Notes: generated by a model from the sequence alone, not told the origin. A stretch of DNA of 64,000 nucleotides from Fagopyrum homotropicum (GCA_033239125.1 BSWB01000003.1:111434320-111498319); one strand, 5' to 3'. Counted from the stretch's first letter, positions 52,350 through 63,529 are shown. Numbers and translations are program-made.

Positions 52350-55300
52350 TGAGAATAACAACTACAAGCTAAGACCTTTTTACTTTTCTTTAAAAGATAG
52401 ATCTCTTACTTGGTATCAATCTCTCCCTCCAGGAAAAATTAGCACATGGGAGGAGATGACTACGGAATTCTTGACCAAATTCTTTCCCCCCTCAAAGACC
52501 GCTGAAATGAGAGGGAAGATCAACGCTTTCATTATGAAGGACAAGGAGAGCTTGTCCAAATCTTGGGAGCGGTTCAAGGATATCCTCTTGGATTGCCCAC
52601 ATCATGGGATTCCAAAGATCGAGTTGTTGGAGATCTACTTCAAAGGGCTGGACGGAAGCACCCAGTTCAATCTCCAACTACTCTCTGCCGGTACCTTCAT
52701 GGACATGGCGATTGATGAGGCTTGGGACTTCATTGAGAAGCAAGCCTTGCACATGGAGAAATATACCCACCAAGGAGCTGAAGGTGGAGTTAAAAGAGTC
52801 AACTTTCAAGAGACTCAATCCAACAACAATCAACTCACGTCTTTGACGAATGACGTGAAGCAATTGAAGGAGCTCTTGATGGCTCAAACTAAGAAGGAAG
52901 AGCAAGGGCAAAAGAACAACAACAATAGCGGGTACCGTAACAACAACAACGGTCCCCGAAACAACAACTACAACAACAACAATAGAGGATCCAATAGCAA
53001 CAACTGGAGGGCGAATAACCAAAACTACGGTAACAATCATTCAAACTCCAACTCTAATGATTCCTCTAACCCTTTCCTCTCTTCCCCTTCTTCTTCTTCT
53101 ACTCCATTGAAAAGCCAAGGGCAAGGATCAAGTTCGTCTCAGCCAGAAAAGAAAGACGCAGTTCTGGAGGCAATCTTGATCAAGCTTAGCGCTATGCAGA
53201 ATTCTATGACTTCATTTTCGAGGGCCCAAAAGTCCTTCGAACAACAACTTGCTAATAAGGAGAATGAAGCGCCAAGAGATCCAGGGAAGCTTCCAGCAAA
53301 GACGGAAACTAACCCTAAGGGCCAATGCATGGCCATAACGACGAGGAGTGGACTCAAAACTGCAGATCCAGTACCTCGCTCGACGCAGACCACCTCGGTC
53401 CAGATCCAGTCGAAGAACACCTCGACCGAGATGCCAACCGAGGCGGAGCAACAGAAAGCAGGAGGGACGACAGAAACTTATGTTCCACCTCCTGCATACA
53501 AACCACCACTTCCATTCCCTCAGTCCAGAGCCAGAGCACATCTAGACAAGCACTTTGGTAAGTTTCTTGACTTGATGAATAAGCTACATATTAATATTCC
53601 TTTCCTTGATGCTATTTTAGGTATGCCCGCCTATGGGAAGTTCTTAAAAGAAATCTTATCAAGGAAGAGGAAGCTGGAGGATGTTGGTGAAGTTAGGATG
53701 ACATCTAAATCTTCGGAGCTTATCAAAATCATGAAGGAAAAGATGCCACCTAAGTTGAGAGATCCCGGCTCATTTTGTATTCCCATTCAAGTTGGGGATG
53801 TCACTTGTGAAGCCCTTTGTGATCTAGGAGCCAGCGTGAGCATCATCCCGCTGGAGCTATGCACGAAGATCGGTCTTGGAGAGCCCAAGCCGGTCAAGAT
53901 TCGACTTTACATGGCGGATCGCTCCATTACCCATCCCGTGGGCATTTTGGAGGACGTTCCGGTCAAGTTAGGTAACTTCTATCTTCCCATAGATTTTGTT
54001 GTACTTGACATTCCCGCAGATTATCCTGTTCCTATTATTCTCGGGAGACCATTTCTAGCAACTTCGGGTTGCAACGTGGATTGCAAGAACGCCAAGTTGA
54101 AATTCAACGTTGGTGGCGATGAGGTGGAGTTCGCGCTACTTGCAACCATGAAAGGGGAGCAACTAACTGATGATATCTTCAACATCTACGATGAAGAAGA
54201 ATCAAGAGAATTGGTGAGCTCTATCCTTATTAACGATCCACTCGAAAGAGTTATTAGCTTCAGTTTAATGGAGGAAGGTATAGATGCTTCTTGTGATGCA
54301 GATATACGGAGCTTGAAGGCACTGGAAGAGGATCCAGGAGCTAAAACTGAGAAGCTAATCCAGGAGACGAAGATCTCCAGTCTCGGATCCAGTAGCAGTA
54401 CCTCGACCGAGGCACTTTCTGGACTGAGCGAGGCGACCGAAGAACATCTCGGTCAACGCTTATGCGCCTCGACCGAGGTTGATGGCGAGACGATTTTAAC
54501 TGAGACTGCATCTAGTCCAGCTTCTGATACCACCCCACTGGAAGGAGATCCCTCTCAGAAAGCACCCCCAGTTGTGGAGCTTAAACAACTCCCTAGTCAC
54601 TTGAGGTATATCTTTCTTGGGCCGGATTCTACTTATCCCGTTATTGCTAGTGCTTCCCTCTCCGATTCTGAATTGTCTAAGTTAATGCATGTCCTGAGAA
54701 AGCATCGAAAAGCCATAGGTTACACCACGGACGATCTTATTGGCATTAAACCTTCTTTCTGCATGCATAGAATTCTAATGGAAGATAATCATAAGACTTC
54801 ACGGGAACCTCAAAGACGGTTAAATCCGATCATGAAAGAGGTTGTGAAGAAGGAAGTTCTTAAGTTGTTGGATGCAGGTATTATTTATCCTATCTCGGAC
54901 AGCAAGTGGGTTAGCCCGGTGCATGTCGTTCCGAAGAAAGGAGGGATGACCGTTGTGACGAATAAGAACAACGAGTTGATCCCAACGAGGACCGTTACGG
55001 GCTGGAGAGTTTGCATCGATTATAGGAAGCTGAACACGGCAACTCGGAAGGATCATTTTCCGCTTCCCTTCATCGATCAAATGCTCGAACGGTTGGCCCA
55101 GCATTCACACTTTTGCTACTTGGACGGCTATAGTGGGTTCTTCCAGATTCCTATCCATCCGGATGATCAGGAGAAGACCACTTTCACTTGTCCTTGGGAG
55201 ACGTTTGCCTATCGAAGGATGCCATTTGGATTGTGCAATGCGCCCGCTACCTTCCAGCGATGCATGATGGCTATCTTCTCCGAGTACATAGAGGAGATCA

Positions 55301-56250
55301 TGGAGGTATTCATGGATGACTTTTCTGTATATGGTTCCTCTTTTGATGATTGCCTATCTAACCTTTCTCTAGTGCTTAAAAGATGTGAAGACACTAACCT
55401 TGTTTTAAATTGGGAGAAGTGTCATTTTATGGTTAATGAAGGCATTGTGCTAGGACACCTCGTTTCTAATCGAGGTATTGAGGTCGATCGAGCTAAGATC
55501 GAAACTATTGAGAAACTCCCTCCCCCTTGTTCTGTTAAAGGTGTGAGGAGTTTTCTCGGGCATGCAGGTTTCTACAGGAGATTCATCAAGGACTTCTCTA
55601 AGATTTCTAAACCTCTAACTAACCTCTTGAATAAAGATGTTGTTTTTGAGTTTTCGCAGGAGTGTCTTGATGCTTTTTACAGGATTAAGGAAGCATTGAT
55701 CTCCGCTCCTATTATCCAACCTCCTGATTGGACCTTGCCCTTTGAGGTGATGTGTGACGCTAGTGATGTAGCCGTAGGAGCGGTGCTTGGACAGAAAAAA
55801 GATGGACGGACCACCGCCATTTATTATGCTAGCAAAACGCTAGATGAAGCACAACGCAACTACGCTACCACCGAGAAGGAGTTATTGGCGGTTGTATATG
55901 CTTTCGAGAAGTTTCGTTCCTACCTAGTAGGAGCGAAAGTCATTGTCTACACCGACCACGCAGCCATTCGTTACTTGTTGGCTAAGAAAGATGCCAAGCC
56001 GCGCCTTATTTGATGGATTCTCCTGCTCCAAGAGTTTGACCTAGAGATCCGCGATAAGAAAGGATCCGAGAACTCAGTTGCGGATCACCTCAGCCGGCTA
56101 CCGGAATCCTCCCGCGAGACAGATAACCCACCCATAGACGATTCATTCCCCGATGAGCACTTACACTTGTTGGAGCGGTTGATGGATCTACTTACTTCAC
56201 CCCACGATGGAGGTGAAGTATGGGGTGAGGGCACCTCCTACCTCATTTGA
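52350..56250 (+). pseudogene. Element G capsid end, protease, RT, RNase H
   Basis: Open from about 52350 (ATG 52456) to TGA 56011-56013, then in frame to 56248-56250. Order from residue 1 of the 52456 frame: capsid C-terminal half (1-130); an Asn-rich tract (~155-205) where F has a CCHC knuckle; a variable linker with palindrome-encoded residues (~305-335); protease with intact DLGAS (~455) and LGRPFLATSG; a second palindrome-rich linker (~635-690); RT (~700-1040) with FMDD at ~953; RNase H from CDASDVAVGAVLG. TGA 56011 replaces the Arg codon seen in relatives (RLIRW). The RNase H end [10 protein letters not shown] is followed by ~50 codons and a stop. No integrase motif follows. Confidence 0.9.
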
Positions 56251-57040
56251 GACGCAGCATGGTCCAGCTAGCGACCTTAAATCAAGCGCTTCTTGGGAGG
56301 CAACCCAAGGTATTGCTTTCTTTTCCCGTTTTCTAGTCTAGTTTAGATAGTTTTTGTTTTTGCTTTGCTTTGCTTTGTTTTTGGCGTTCTAGACAGACAA
56401 CAGGGAATATCTAAGGAAAGAGCATAACTGGAAGGACGGAAGTTCGAGATTCTGAGGAGAAAGAAGCATCTCGGTTACTGTCAGAGCACCTCGACCGAGT
56501 TGATTCTTGAGCAACCGAGGCGACTAGGGTTTCTGCAGAACCACCTCGGTCCGTACCACCTCGGTCCAGTCGAGACCATCTCGACCGAGGTGACAGCAGA
56601 TCCAGGAACAAGTAAAAAAGGGAAAAATTTTTATTTTTCACTTTACCCACCTCGACCGCGGCGACTTCCACTTCGCTCCCTCTCAGATCTTGCTCATTTT
56701 CGCCGGTTTCTGCTTCGAAACTGAGATTGAAGAGTAGAGGAACCGATTGCAACAACAGATCTGCAAAGAAATCGAGCGAATCGACCGAAACGAGGTAAAA
56801 CAAGTCGAAACCCTAACTCGTTCGTTCGCTTTGATTTGGGCTTTGGTTGCCCCTGATTTTGCTGAGAAAGGATTTAAGTACCCCTTAGGAAGCAATTGTA
56901 GTAATTTTGGGGGGAAAAGAACTGAATTTCTGAGAATTGGAATCGTAACTGCTGCGCCTCGGTCCAGTCGAACTGCATCTCGACCGAGGTGTTCTTGAGT
57001 CTTGCCAGCAACCGAGGTGGACTGACAGAGTTGAGTGAAA
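56251..57040 (+). other. Spacer between pol and extra ORF of element G
   Basis: Begins with a CTTGGGAGGCAACCCAAG hairpin (56291-56308), followed by TTTTG/CTTTG tracts and the densest palindrome field of the element (56465-56670, 56955-57020). No ORF of its own. Confidence 0.7.
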
Positions 57041-58471
57041 ATGATTTCAGATCGTCGCTTAGCCCTTAGAGACAGATCCTCACCCTCCCCTTCTTCCTCT
57101 TCTTCCCGTCCTTACCGCCCGGTTATCCACGAGAGATGCCGGGTAGACTATGAGCGGATAGCTAGCCGTCCAGTTATCGCACCACGATTTCTGGACGTGT
57201 CGGCTTTTGATTGCCTAGGGTTAGACGCTGACCTTAGGAGGATGATTGCTACTGTCGGGCTGGATCAGTTTACTGAGATCCGAGCCCCAGCTTACTTGGA
57301 GCCGACCTTGGAGTTTGTTAGCTCCTTCTCCTACCTCCCCACAGACCAGTCTGTGAAGTACCGGTTGATGAACCGGAACTTCATAGTTCCTTTAGAGATA
57401 TGGAGAGAGATTTTTGGCTTTTCTGAGCCCACTGCCACCGACTTCCCCTCCCGATCCGTAGCTAGGGAGTTCTGGGGGCAGATTGCCCATATTACTGAGC
57501 ATGCAGACAGATGGCGCCCTGGAGATTCCAGGGAGAAGGTCATCTTTCATCCGGCCTTCAGACTAGCCCACAGGATTTTCAGCGAGACACTTCTGGCGCG
57601 TACTGAGATGCCCCAGAAGATCAGACAGGGCGAGCTCTTCAGCCTCTACTGCATGGTCACAGGAGGTTTCCCAAACTTTGGCTTGCTCCTGGCAGAGGAT
57701 CTGCACAGGATCAAGGCCAAGGCGAAGGGAGACATTTGCTATGGAGGTCTGGTCACCCATATCGCTACCTACCACGGGATGGACCTCAGTGTTTGCACGA
57801 TGGCGGCGGCTCCGAAGCCACTGGGATTACAGGAGATGATCACACGGAGGATTCTGGTTCCCCGTGGTTTGACCACTCCATACGTCGCCATGCCTTGGGA
57901 GCGGACTGCACCTCAGGGGATCCGCTGGTCTGCTCAGTTCACAGTCTTTGATCCTCATTACTGGCAGACAGCTTGGGCTACACTGATGGAGGATCACAGA
58001 GAGGCAGCAGCTGCCCCTGCTGAGGAGGAGGAGGATGACGACGACGAGGAGACGTTGGATGAGAGAGAGGGTGGTGTCCCGATGGATACAGGGACAGATA
58101 CTGCAGGGACGAGCGCGCCACCGATCATTGACTTAGATGACGAGGAGGATACGGAGCCTGCACTTGCTGCACCTCCCGCTAGATCTGCTAGGCGTCGGAC
58201 ACGCCGCCATAGAGATTCTGAGATTCATCGCCGGATCGACGACCTGACAGATCAGATGATAGACTCTTATGCTGCCCTTACTGTGGACATGCATGAGAGA
58301 TTTGCTGCCCAGGACCGACACATTGACCGCTGGACTCATCAGATGTTAGAGGAGCAGCACTATCAGCGCAGGATGATGGAGCTACAGTTCCAGCAGACTA
58401 TGGGCTATCCGTTCGACCCGGCTCAGTATCCGTATGTGCCACCACCACCATCACCGGATCGAGACTATTGA
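57041..58471 (+). CDS. Element G extra ORF, Athila ORF-1-like protein (476 aa, intact)
   Basis: First ATG is 57041 (the frame is open slightly upstream with GTG). Residues ~10-30 Ser/Pro/Arg-rich; ~35-305 a folded domain with LEPTLEFVSSFSYLP, FIVPLEIWREIFGF, REFWGQIA, HPAFRLAHRIFSETLLAR and RQGELFSLYCM, in the order typical of the Athila ORF-1 family (function unknown). Then an acidic stretch (~327-342), IIDLDDEED (362-370), which fits a SUMO-interaction motif, an Arg-rich segment (~380-393) suitable as nuclear signal, and a C-terminal coiled coil (~395-455). The only undamaged frame of this element. No transmembrane helix or signal peptide seen, so not an envelope protein by appearance. Confidence 0.8.
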   Translation: MISDRRLALRDRSSPSPSSSSSRPYRPVIHERCRVDYERIASRPVIAPRFLDVSAFDCLGLDADLRRMIATVGLDQFTEIRAPAYLEPTLEFVSSFSYLPTDQSVKYRLMNRNFIVPLEIWREIFGFSEPTATDFPSRSVAREFWGQIAHITEHADRWRPGDSREKVIFHPAFRLAHRIFSETLLARTEMPQKIRQGELFSLYCMVTGGFPNFGLLLAEDLHRIKAKAKGDICYGGLVTHIATYHGMDLSVCTMAAAPKPLGLQEMITRRILVPRGLTTPYVAMPWERTAPQGIRWSAQFTVFDPHYWQTAWATLMEDHREAAAAPAEEEEDDDDEETLDEREGGVPMDTGTDTAGTSAPPIIDLDDEEDTEPALAAPPARSARRRTRRHRDSEIHRRIDDLTDQMIDSYAALTVDMHERFAAQDRHIDRWTHQMLEEQHYQRRMMELQFQQTMGYPFDPAQYPYVPPPPSPDRDY

Positions 58472-59944
58472 GGAGCTGCAGGATTTTCTTTATTCTATTT
58501 TTATGCAGTTCGGCCATTTATCCGGTGAGTACTCTCATGTTTAGACTTTTTATTTGACCCACTGGGACAGTGTGTCCCAAGTATGGGGTGTTTGTACTTA
58601 TCTGACTACGTGATGTATTTATTCGACTACCTTTTGATGTATGACACTTTATTTATCGGATATTTTCATATTTATGCTTCAGTTGCCTTTATATGATTAT
58701 CTGATATTACATGCATACCTACAGGTTATTTGATTGAGAAAAACGTCAAAACCGAAAAAAAAAAAAAAAATTTTTTGACCTCGACCGGGGAGATTCTGGC
58801 CAAACGAGGCATTTCACCTCGGTTGAACCAAGAACACCTCGACCGAGGTGGGTTACTGAGAGTTTTCGAAACGATTTGTGTTACTTATCTAGATATGATC
58901 TTAGTGAAGATTCTGTTTACCTACTGGTTTTAAATTCTTTATGTGTTTGAAAGGTTTTATGATATGTTTAAGTTGCTAAATGCTTTGTTTGAAATTATTG
59001 GCATGTTTAATACTTTGTTTTTATCCAAATTATGTTGAATTTGAAGGTTGACACCGCAGGTTAAGTTCTCTCACTTTCTTCTTGGAAAGACCAAGGCAAT
59101 TCATCTTCTTCTTCTTCTTCTTCTTGATCATGCTTAGCCCCTCATATACATTTTGCCTCCCTTTACCTATCCGGGAATTTGGAAGCAAGCGAAGTGGTGA
59201 AAACAAGTGAAGTAAAAGTTGAGAAGTGGCTGGAAGTGAAAGTGTTAGAAAGTAATAATAGGTTTGGGGAAGTCAATCATGAAGATGAGTAACTCGGCAC
59301 CATTCACATAGCCGGGTGTTTGTGTCTTGCCAAAGTCGGATTGAGCGATATTCCTAACGGGACATGGTATGTGCATCAAAGGTTTGATGCATCTTGAGAA
59401 ATTGATGATTGCAGATTTCCTAGGCTTCGGTTATTGTGCACCTCTGTCCATGCATCCCAAAAAGTAAAGCAAAAAGAAAAAGTGTGAAATAAGCAAAGCT
59501 TATTGGTGGAAGATGTTGCAAGTCAAAGTGAAAGTGAAGTTCATCCTTTTTCCCGGATTCTAGCACCACATTACCTTACACACATCCCTACCCTACACGT
59601 TTCTTGACCTTTCTTTTGGGAAGCCCTTGAGACCTTGAGCTTGTTGATTGGCTTAGCGGTTTAAATCGGATTATACATGATTAATTTTGATAATTATGAT
59701 TTATTATGCATTCTATGATTTTATGCAAAGATGAACAACTTTCCTATATTTATAAAATGTTTTGATCATGTTGAGTTTTTAAATTCCAGGAAGTATTCTC
59801 TTAGAGTGATCTATGGTAGTTGCACACCATAAAATGTTTTTGAAAGACTTTTTCATTGATTTTTATGACCTATAATCCATTCTACCTTGTCTTCTATATG
59901 AGGAACTTGCTTGGGGACAAGCAAGGGCTAAGTATGGGGTATTT
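58472..59944 (+). other. 3' untranslated region of element G
   Basis: Holds an internal AAGTATGGGG just after the ORF (58579-58588), a palindrome pair (58780-58850), a (CTT)n run (~59105), a block conserved with element A (59284-59341), and the terminal polypurine tract. Confidence 0.8.
59930..59944 (+). other. Polypurine tract of element G
   Basis: AAGTATGGGGTATTT immediately before the 3' LTR. Confidence 0.85.
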
Positions 59945-61716
59945 TGATAGCATGAATTATAGTCTATATTTTGGGGTTTGTTTGGACGTTTTATCTTTCA
60001 TAATCTGCATGTTTGCATGTGCATTATGTGATTTTACTACCATTTCATCTACCTTTGCGAGGATCGAGGTCTACACCTAGTTTTGTTGTAATTGCAGGTA
60101 ATTTGGTACGTTTTGCATCAAAAAGGAGCGAAAGGAGTCATGAGTCATTTAGAGCTACATCCAGGAAGCATAGCCATGGATTAAAGATTTACTTTGGACC
60201 AGTTTTGAGAGATTTCGCATTCAGTTGTGACTCACCTCGGTTGACCAGAGATTCACCTCGACCGAGGTGATCCAGAGACGCCGACTCGACCGAGGCGAAT
60301 ACCTAGGACGCGGCGAGAATATTTTATTCTTGGCTGAGATCTTTTAAAATTGGAAAGTGATCTTATATTTTTGGGCTTGGCCCCTGGAAGGAAGGAGATA
60401 TGCAGAATCATATATTTTACCTATATTTATGGGAAAATATCTTTCTAAGATTTATTATCTTTGGAGGGTTATTTTCCTATAAAAAGGGTTGGATTTCCAC
60501 AATTCCAAGAGGCCGCATACGATCCGCTTAGAGCTGGACATCACGCTATACCGTCGATCAGGGTTTATAGCACACAGCAGCAGCACCCTACTCCAGTTGG
60601 GAGAGATTTGAAGAACCTTTTTGAAGGTTGAAGGAAGGTTGAAGTCCATAGCTTTTATAGCTTTTTGGAGGGTTTTGTAAGATTGTCTTCAATTCCCTCA
60701 CTTGTTGTCTTGTCTTGTTGGATTGCGATCCAAGGAACGCTTTGTTGTGATATTTGATTAAGTCATTGAAGTCTTTTTCATTAAATTCTTCTTGTTCAAA
60801 TATTCATCTTCTTCCCATATATTTAATACTTTCATAATGATGATGAGTGGCTAATTTCCTTGTGTGATTCTAGGGTGATTGGCTGAAGGTTGTGGGAAAA
60901 ACAATGATAGAATAATCTTAGATTCCAGTAGGATCCTGAAAGTTCGAGTCTTTAACCTTAACCCTAAGCATCTCGTTCAGTCGATGAACATCTCGGCCGG
61001 GGTGGAAACTGGCTGACCGAGGTGACTTATCTGATCCATAACTGAGAGTTAAGTGTTAGAGTTTGCCAAATCCTATTCTTATTACACCTTTCCTGGTTCA
61101 AAGCAACCTTAGGATGAGACTTACCCGGTAATTCCTTAGTTTGTGTACCAACGATCATAAGTGTAGGTAATAAAGGTTTATCCTTTATTGGGGTTTGAGT
61201 GTGCTTCCATCCCATCTTTGTGAGTTAGCCTGAGACTTACCCGGTAAAGGTTGATTCTATTCACTTAGATGGTGTGTTAGTTTGAGGTTATAGTTCTTTA
61301 TCTTGATTCCTTGAGACTTACCCGGTAATAGGAGTTACGGTTTAAGATTAGTGTGTAGTGAGACTTACCCGGTGATCTACTCCACTTTAGAAACACCTTC
61401 CCCACGCAAAAATCTCAGCCTTGTCCGCTTATCTATAGATCTTGAGTTGGAACCACAACTAGATGCTTTAATCCCTAGAATTGCATGTTTGCTTTATTGA
61501 CTTCTTATTCATCTTTGATTGTGCTAATCGCTCTTGTGGTTAGTATTGACATAAGCACACCGTATTGACTTTGTTTCACCGAGTCCCTGTGATCGACCCC
61601 TGGAATTTTCTTGCTTTTACTACGATTGACCCGTACACTGCGGGTTCGCATCCTTGTTTTAAGCTTAAGTCTAGGGTTATAAATTTAAAGCTTGCACACA
61701 CCGTTTGGAGCGAACA
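59945..61716 (+). repeat. 3' LTR of element G
   Basis: Same length as the 5' LTR (1,772 bp), 10 substitutions (for example near 60118, 60508, 60759, 61087, 61109). Followed by the CTCAC duplication and then element F sequence. Confidence 0.95.
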
Positions 61717-61721
61717 CTCAC

Positions 61722-62637
61722 TCACCCCTACTTGAGGCTTCTCTCCAAGATCCTCATGAGTGTCTTCTGTGGACACAAAGAGGAGAACAAGGTCGCTCTT
61801 AAGGACCTCCCTTTGCTATATGCCTGCCTCCCGATGAGCGAGAAGGTGCCGGATTGGCCGTACCTCTTCCTTACCGCTTTGAAGCGGATTAGGAAGAACG
61901 AGCCAAGGGAAATTGTTGGCGATGGGGTGATCTCTTTGATCGCCGAGCAGGTGATGGACCTTTTCGGACTTGAGGATGGGTTGGAGGCCCCACTTTACAC
62001 GAAGGGGATGCTTAGGAGGTGCAAGCTCCTCAAGAGGGACAGGGAGAACCTTTTTTGGCTTTCATTTGCAGATGGGAGCCATATCACCTACCTTCCCCGG
62101 CCGCTTCCATTTGGTGATGAGCTATCCGAATTGTAAATCCCGGCGGATCCGTTTGTACCGAGGCGGCCTCAAGTGGCTATTGTGGAGAGACACGCAGTGA
62201 GCTCTAGTCGGACTCCTTATGAGGATCACATGTCCATTCCGGAGGATGAGGACATGCCCACTGCAGCACCAAATGATGGTCTCGCACTTGAGAGCCTTCA
62301 GGCTCAGATGGCGGCCTTGACTACTCAGCATTAGGCCTGGTAGACCGAGTACCAGCGGACCATGCTTGAGCAGCAACAGGCGTGGCAGTCCTGCTTTGCC
62401 ACTAGCATCATCTCCCACTTTGACCGGAGGCAGGACGCTTGGCAGGCGGCTCAACATCAGCAGCTCGAGGCTCAGCAATTGGCTTGGCAAGCCAAGTTTG
62501 AGACCACCATTGGAGGCCGACTGACCGCCCAGCAGGACCGTCTTGACGACATCTACCGCCGGCAGAAGCATTTCTTCTACCATTTTCCATATCCCCCGGA
62601 GGAGGGTCCGGATGGTCCAGCCGGACCATTCCACTAG
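61722..62637 (+). pseudogene. Element F extra ORF, C-terminal half
   Basis: Resumes in the frame of 48987-49873: LTHPYLRLLSKILMSVFCG matches the G block HPAFRLAHRIFSETLLAR in position. Continues to TAA at 62134-62136, then stops near 62333 and 62342, and a Gln/Ala-rich coiled coil (62362-62637) ending ...YHFPYPPEEGPDGP, which parallels the G protein end (YPFDPAQYPYVPPPP). An internal AAGTATGGGG follows at 62715, as after the G ORF. Confidence 0.75.
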
Positions 62638-63220
62638 TGGGTATCATCTTTTTTTTTCCCTTCTCCACATTTATCTTTGCTTTCATTTTCCACTTTGAGG
62701 GCAAAGTGTGCTTCAAGTATGGGGGAGGGAATATCATTTGCATGTATAGGTTGTTTGTGTTGTGTTGAGTTATGTTTGATTTGAGTTTCCATGTTTTGAA
62801 ATTCATAAAAAAAAAGAAGAAGAAAAAGGCAAAGAAAATAAAAAAAGGCATGAAAATCCTTGGATAAACCAAAAACCCCAAAGGGCGGTTTAGGCAAGAA
62901 GAAGGTAGTCCGACCAACATTAGGTTGGTGAAAAAATGGACTTGATGGATGTGAGGATTAAGTGAGATCACCATGAAAAGAAGAAGAGTGGCAAGGTGAA
63001 AACCCAAAAGGGCGCCTTGGCAAAATGAGCGACGCCGAGTGTAGGCTTCCCTTCCGACGTTTGGCGGTATAAGAAGGGGAGTCATAAGGAGGTTGTCCGG
63101 GTAGGTCACTCTTGGAGCTATAAGGATAGTAGCATTCTCACCCTTTTTCTCACATTTTCTCTCCTTTTTCCCTCTTTCTTCCTTGTTTTTTCTTTTGTCT
63201 CCATTATCTATGCCTCTTAC
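62638..63220 (+). other. 3' untranslated region of element F (partial)
   Basis: Noncoding; AAGTATGGGGGAGGG at 62715-62729, A/G-rich tracts ~62810-62850. The polypurine tract and 3' LTR lie beyond LTR H and the window. Confidence 0.65.
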
Positions 63221-63529
63221 TGTTCGCCCGTAAACGTGCATGCAAATAAGCTTTATATTTATAAAGCTGAAATAAAGGCAAGCGAACCCGCAGTGTACGG
63301 ATCGGCGTAGATTAACAAGTATTCCAGAGTATCGAACTCAGGGAATTGGTGAAACAAAATCAGTTTCAAGTAATCGAGCTATCAAAAGTGTAGAAGCTTT
63401 GCAAATAATTGGGAAAATAACAACCCTAAAGATCTAGGTGTCTAATTGTGGCAATCGATTCAAGATATACTATATATAAGGACAGAGTTGAGAATTGCAA
63501 AGGTATACTAAAGTAAGGTAATGTACGGT
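63221..63529 (-). mobile_element. LTR H, U5 end, same family as solo LTR E
   Basis: TGTTCGCCCG... aligns with E from its terminal base through the U5 block (63282-63297) and on to 63529. Interrupted there by LTR I. Confidence 0.75.

Larger units (their letters stand above)
49874..61716 (+). mobile_element. Element G: young Athila-like element lacking integrase
   Basis: 11,843 bp, two 1,772-bp LTRs, target duplication CTCAC (49869-49873, 61717-61721). Internal: tRNA-Asp primer site, gag and pol broken by two TGA codons and a frameshift, no integrase, intact extra ORF, 3' UTR, polypurine tract. LTRs differ at 10 substitutions and no indels by my comparison, so insertion is recent. Carries its own palindrome CACCTCGACCGAGGTG; I count eleven exact CTCGACCGAG cores, all inside these borders. 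Non-autonomous; it presumably moved with proteins of a relative. Confidence 0.93.
40956..63220 (+). mobile_element. Element F: Athila-like retrotransposon, degenerate, 3' end outside window
   Basis: Order: LTR, tRNA-Asp primer site, gag, protease, RT, RNase H, integrase, extra ORF, 3' UTR. Interrupted by a Mutator-type MITE (44606-45340), element G (49874-61716) and LTR H (from 63221). Non-chromoviral: no chromodomain, and the extra ORF resembles the Athila ORF-1 family. Confidence 0.83.

Noticed and set aside
53212..53541. Antisense ORFs opposite G gag-pol
   Set aside because: Shadow frames of the coding strand without motifs.
57035..57040. GTG as start of the extra ORF in G
   Set aside because: Plant translation uses ATG; the first ATG is at 57041.
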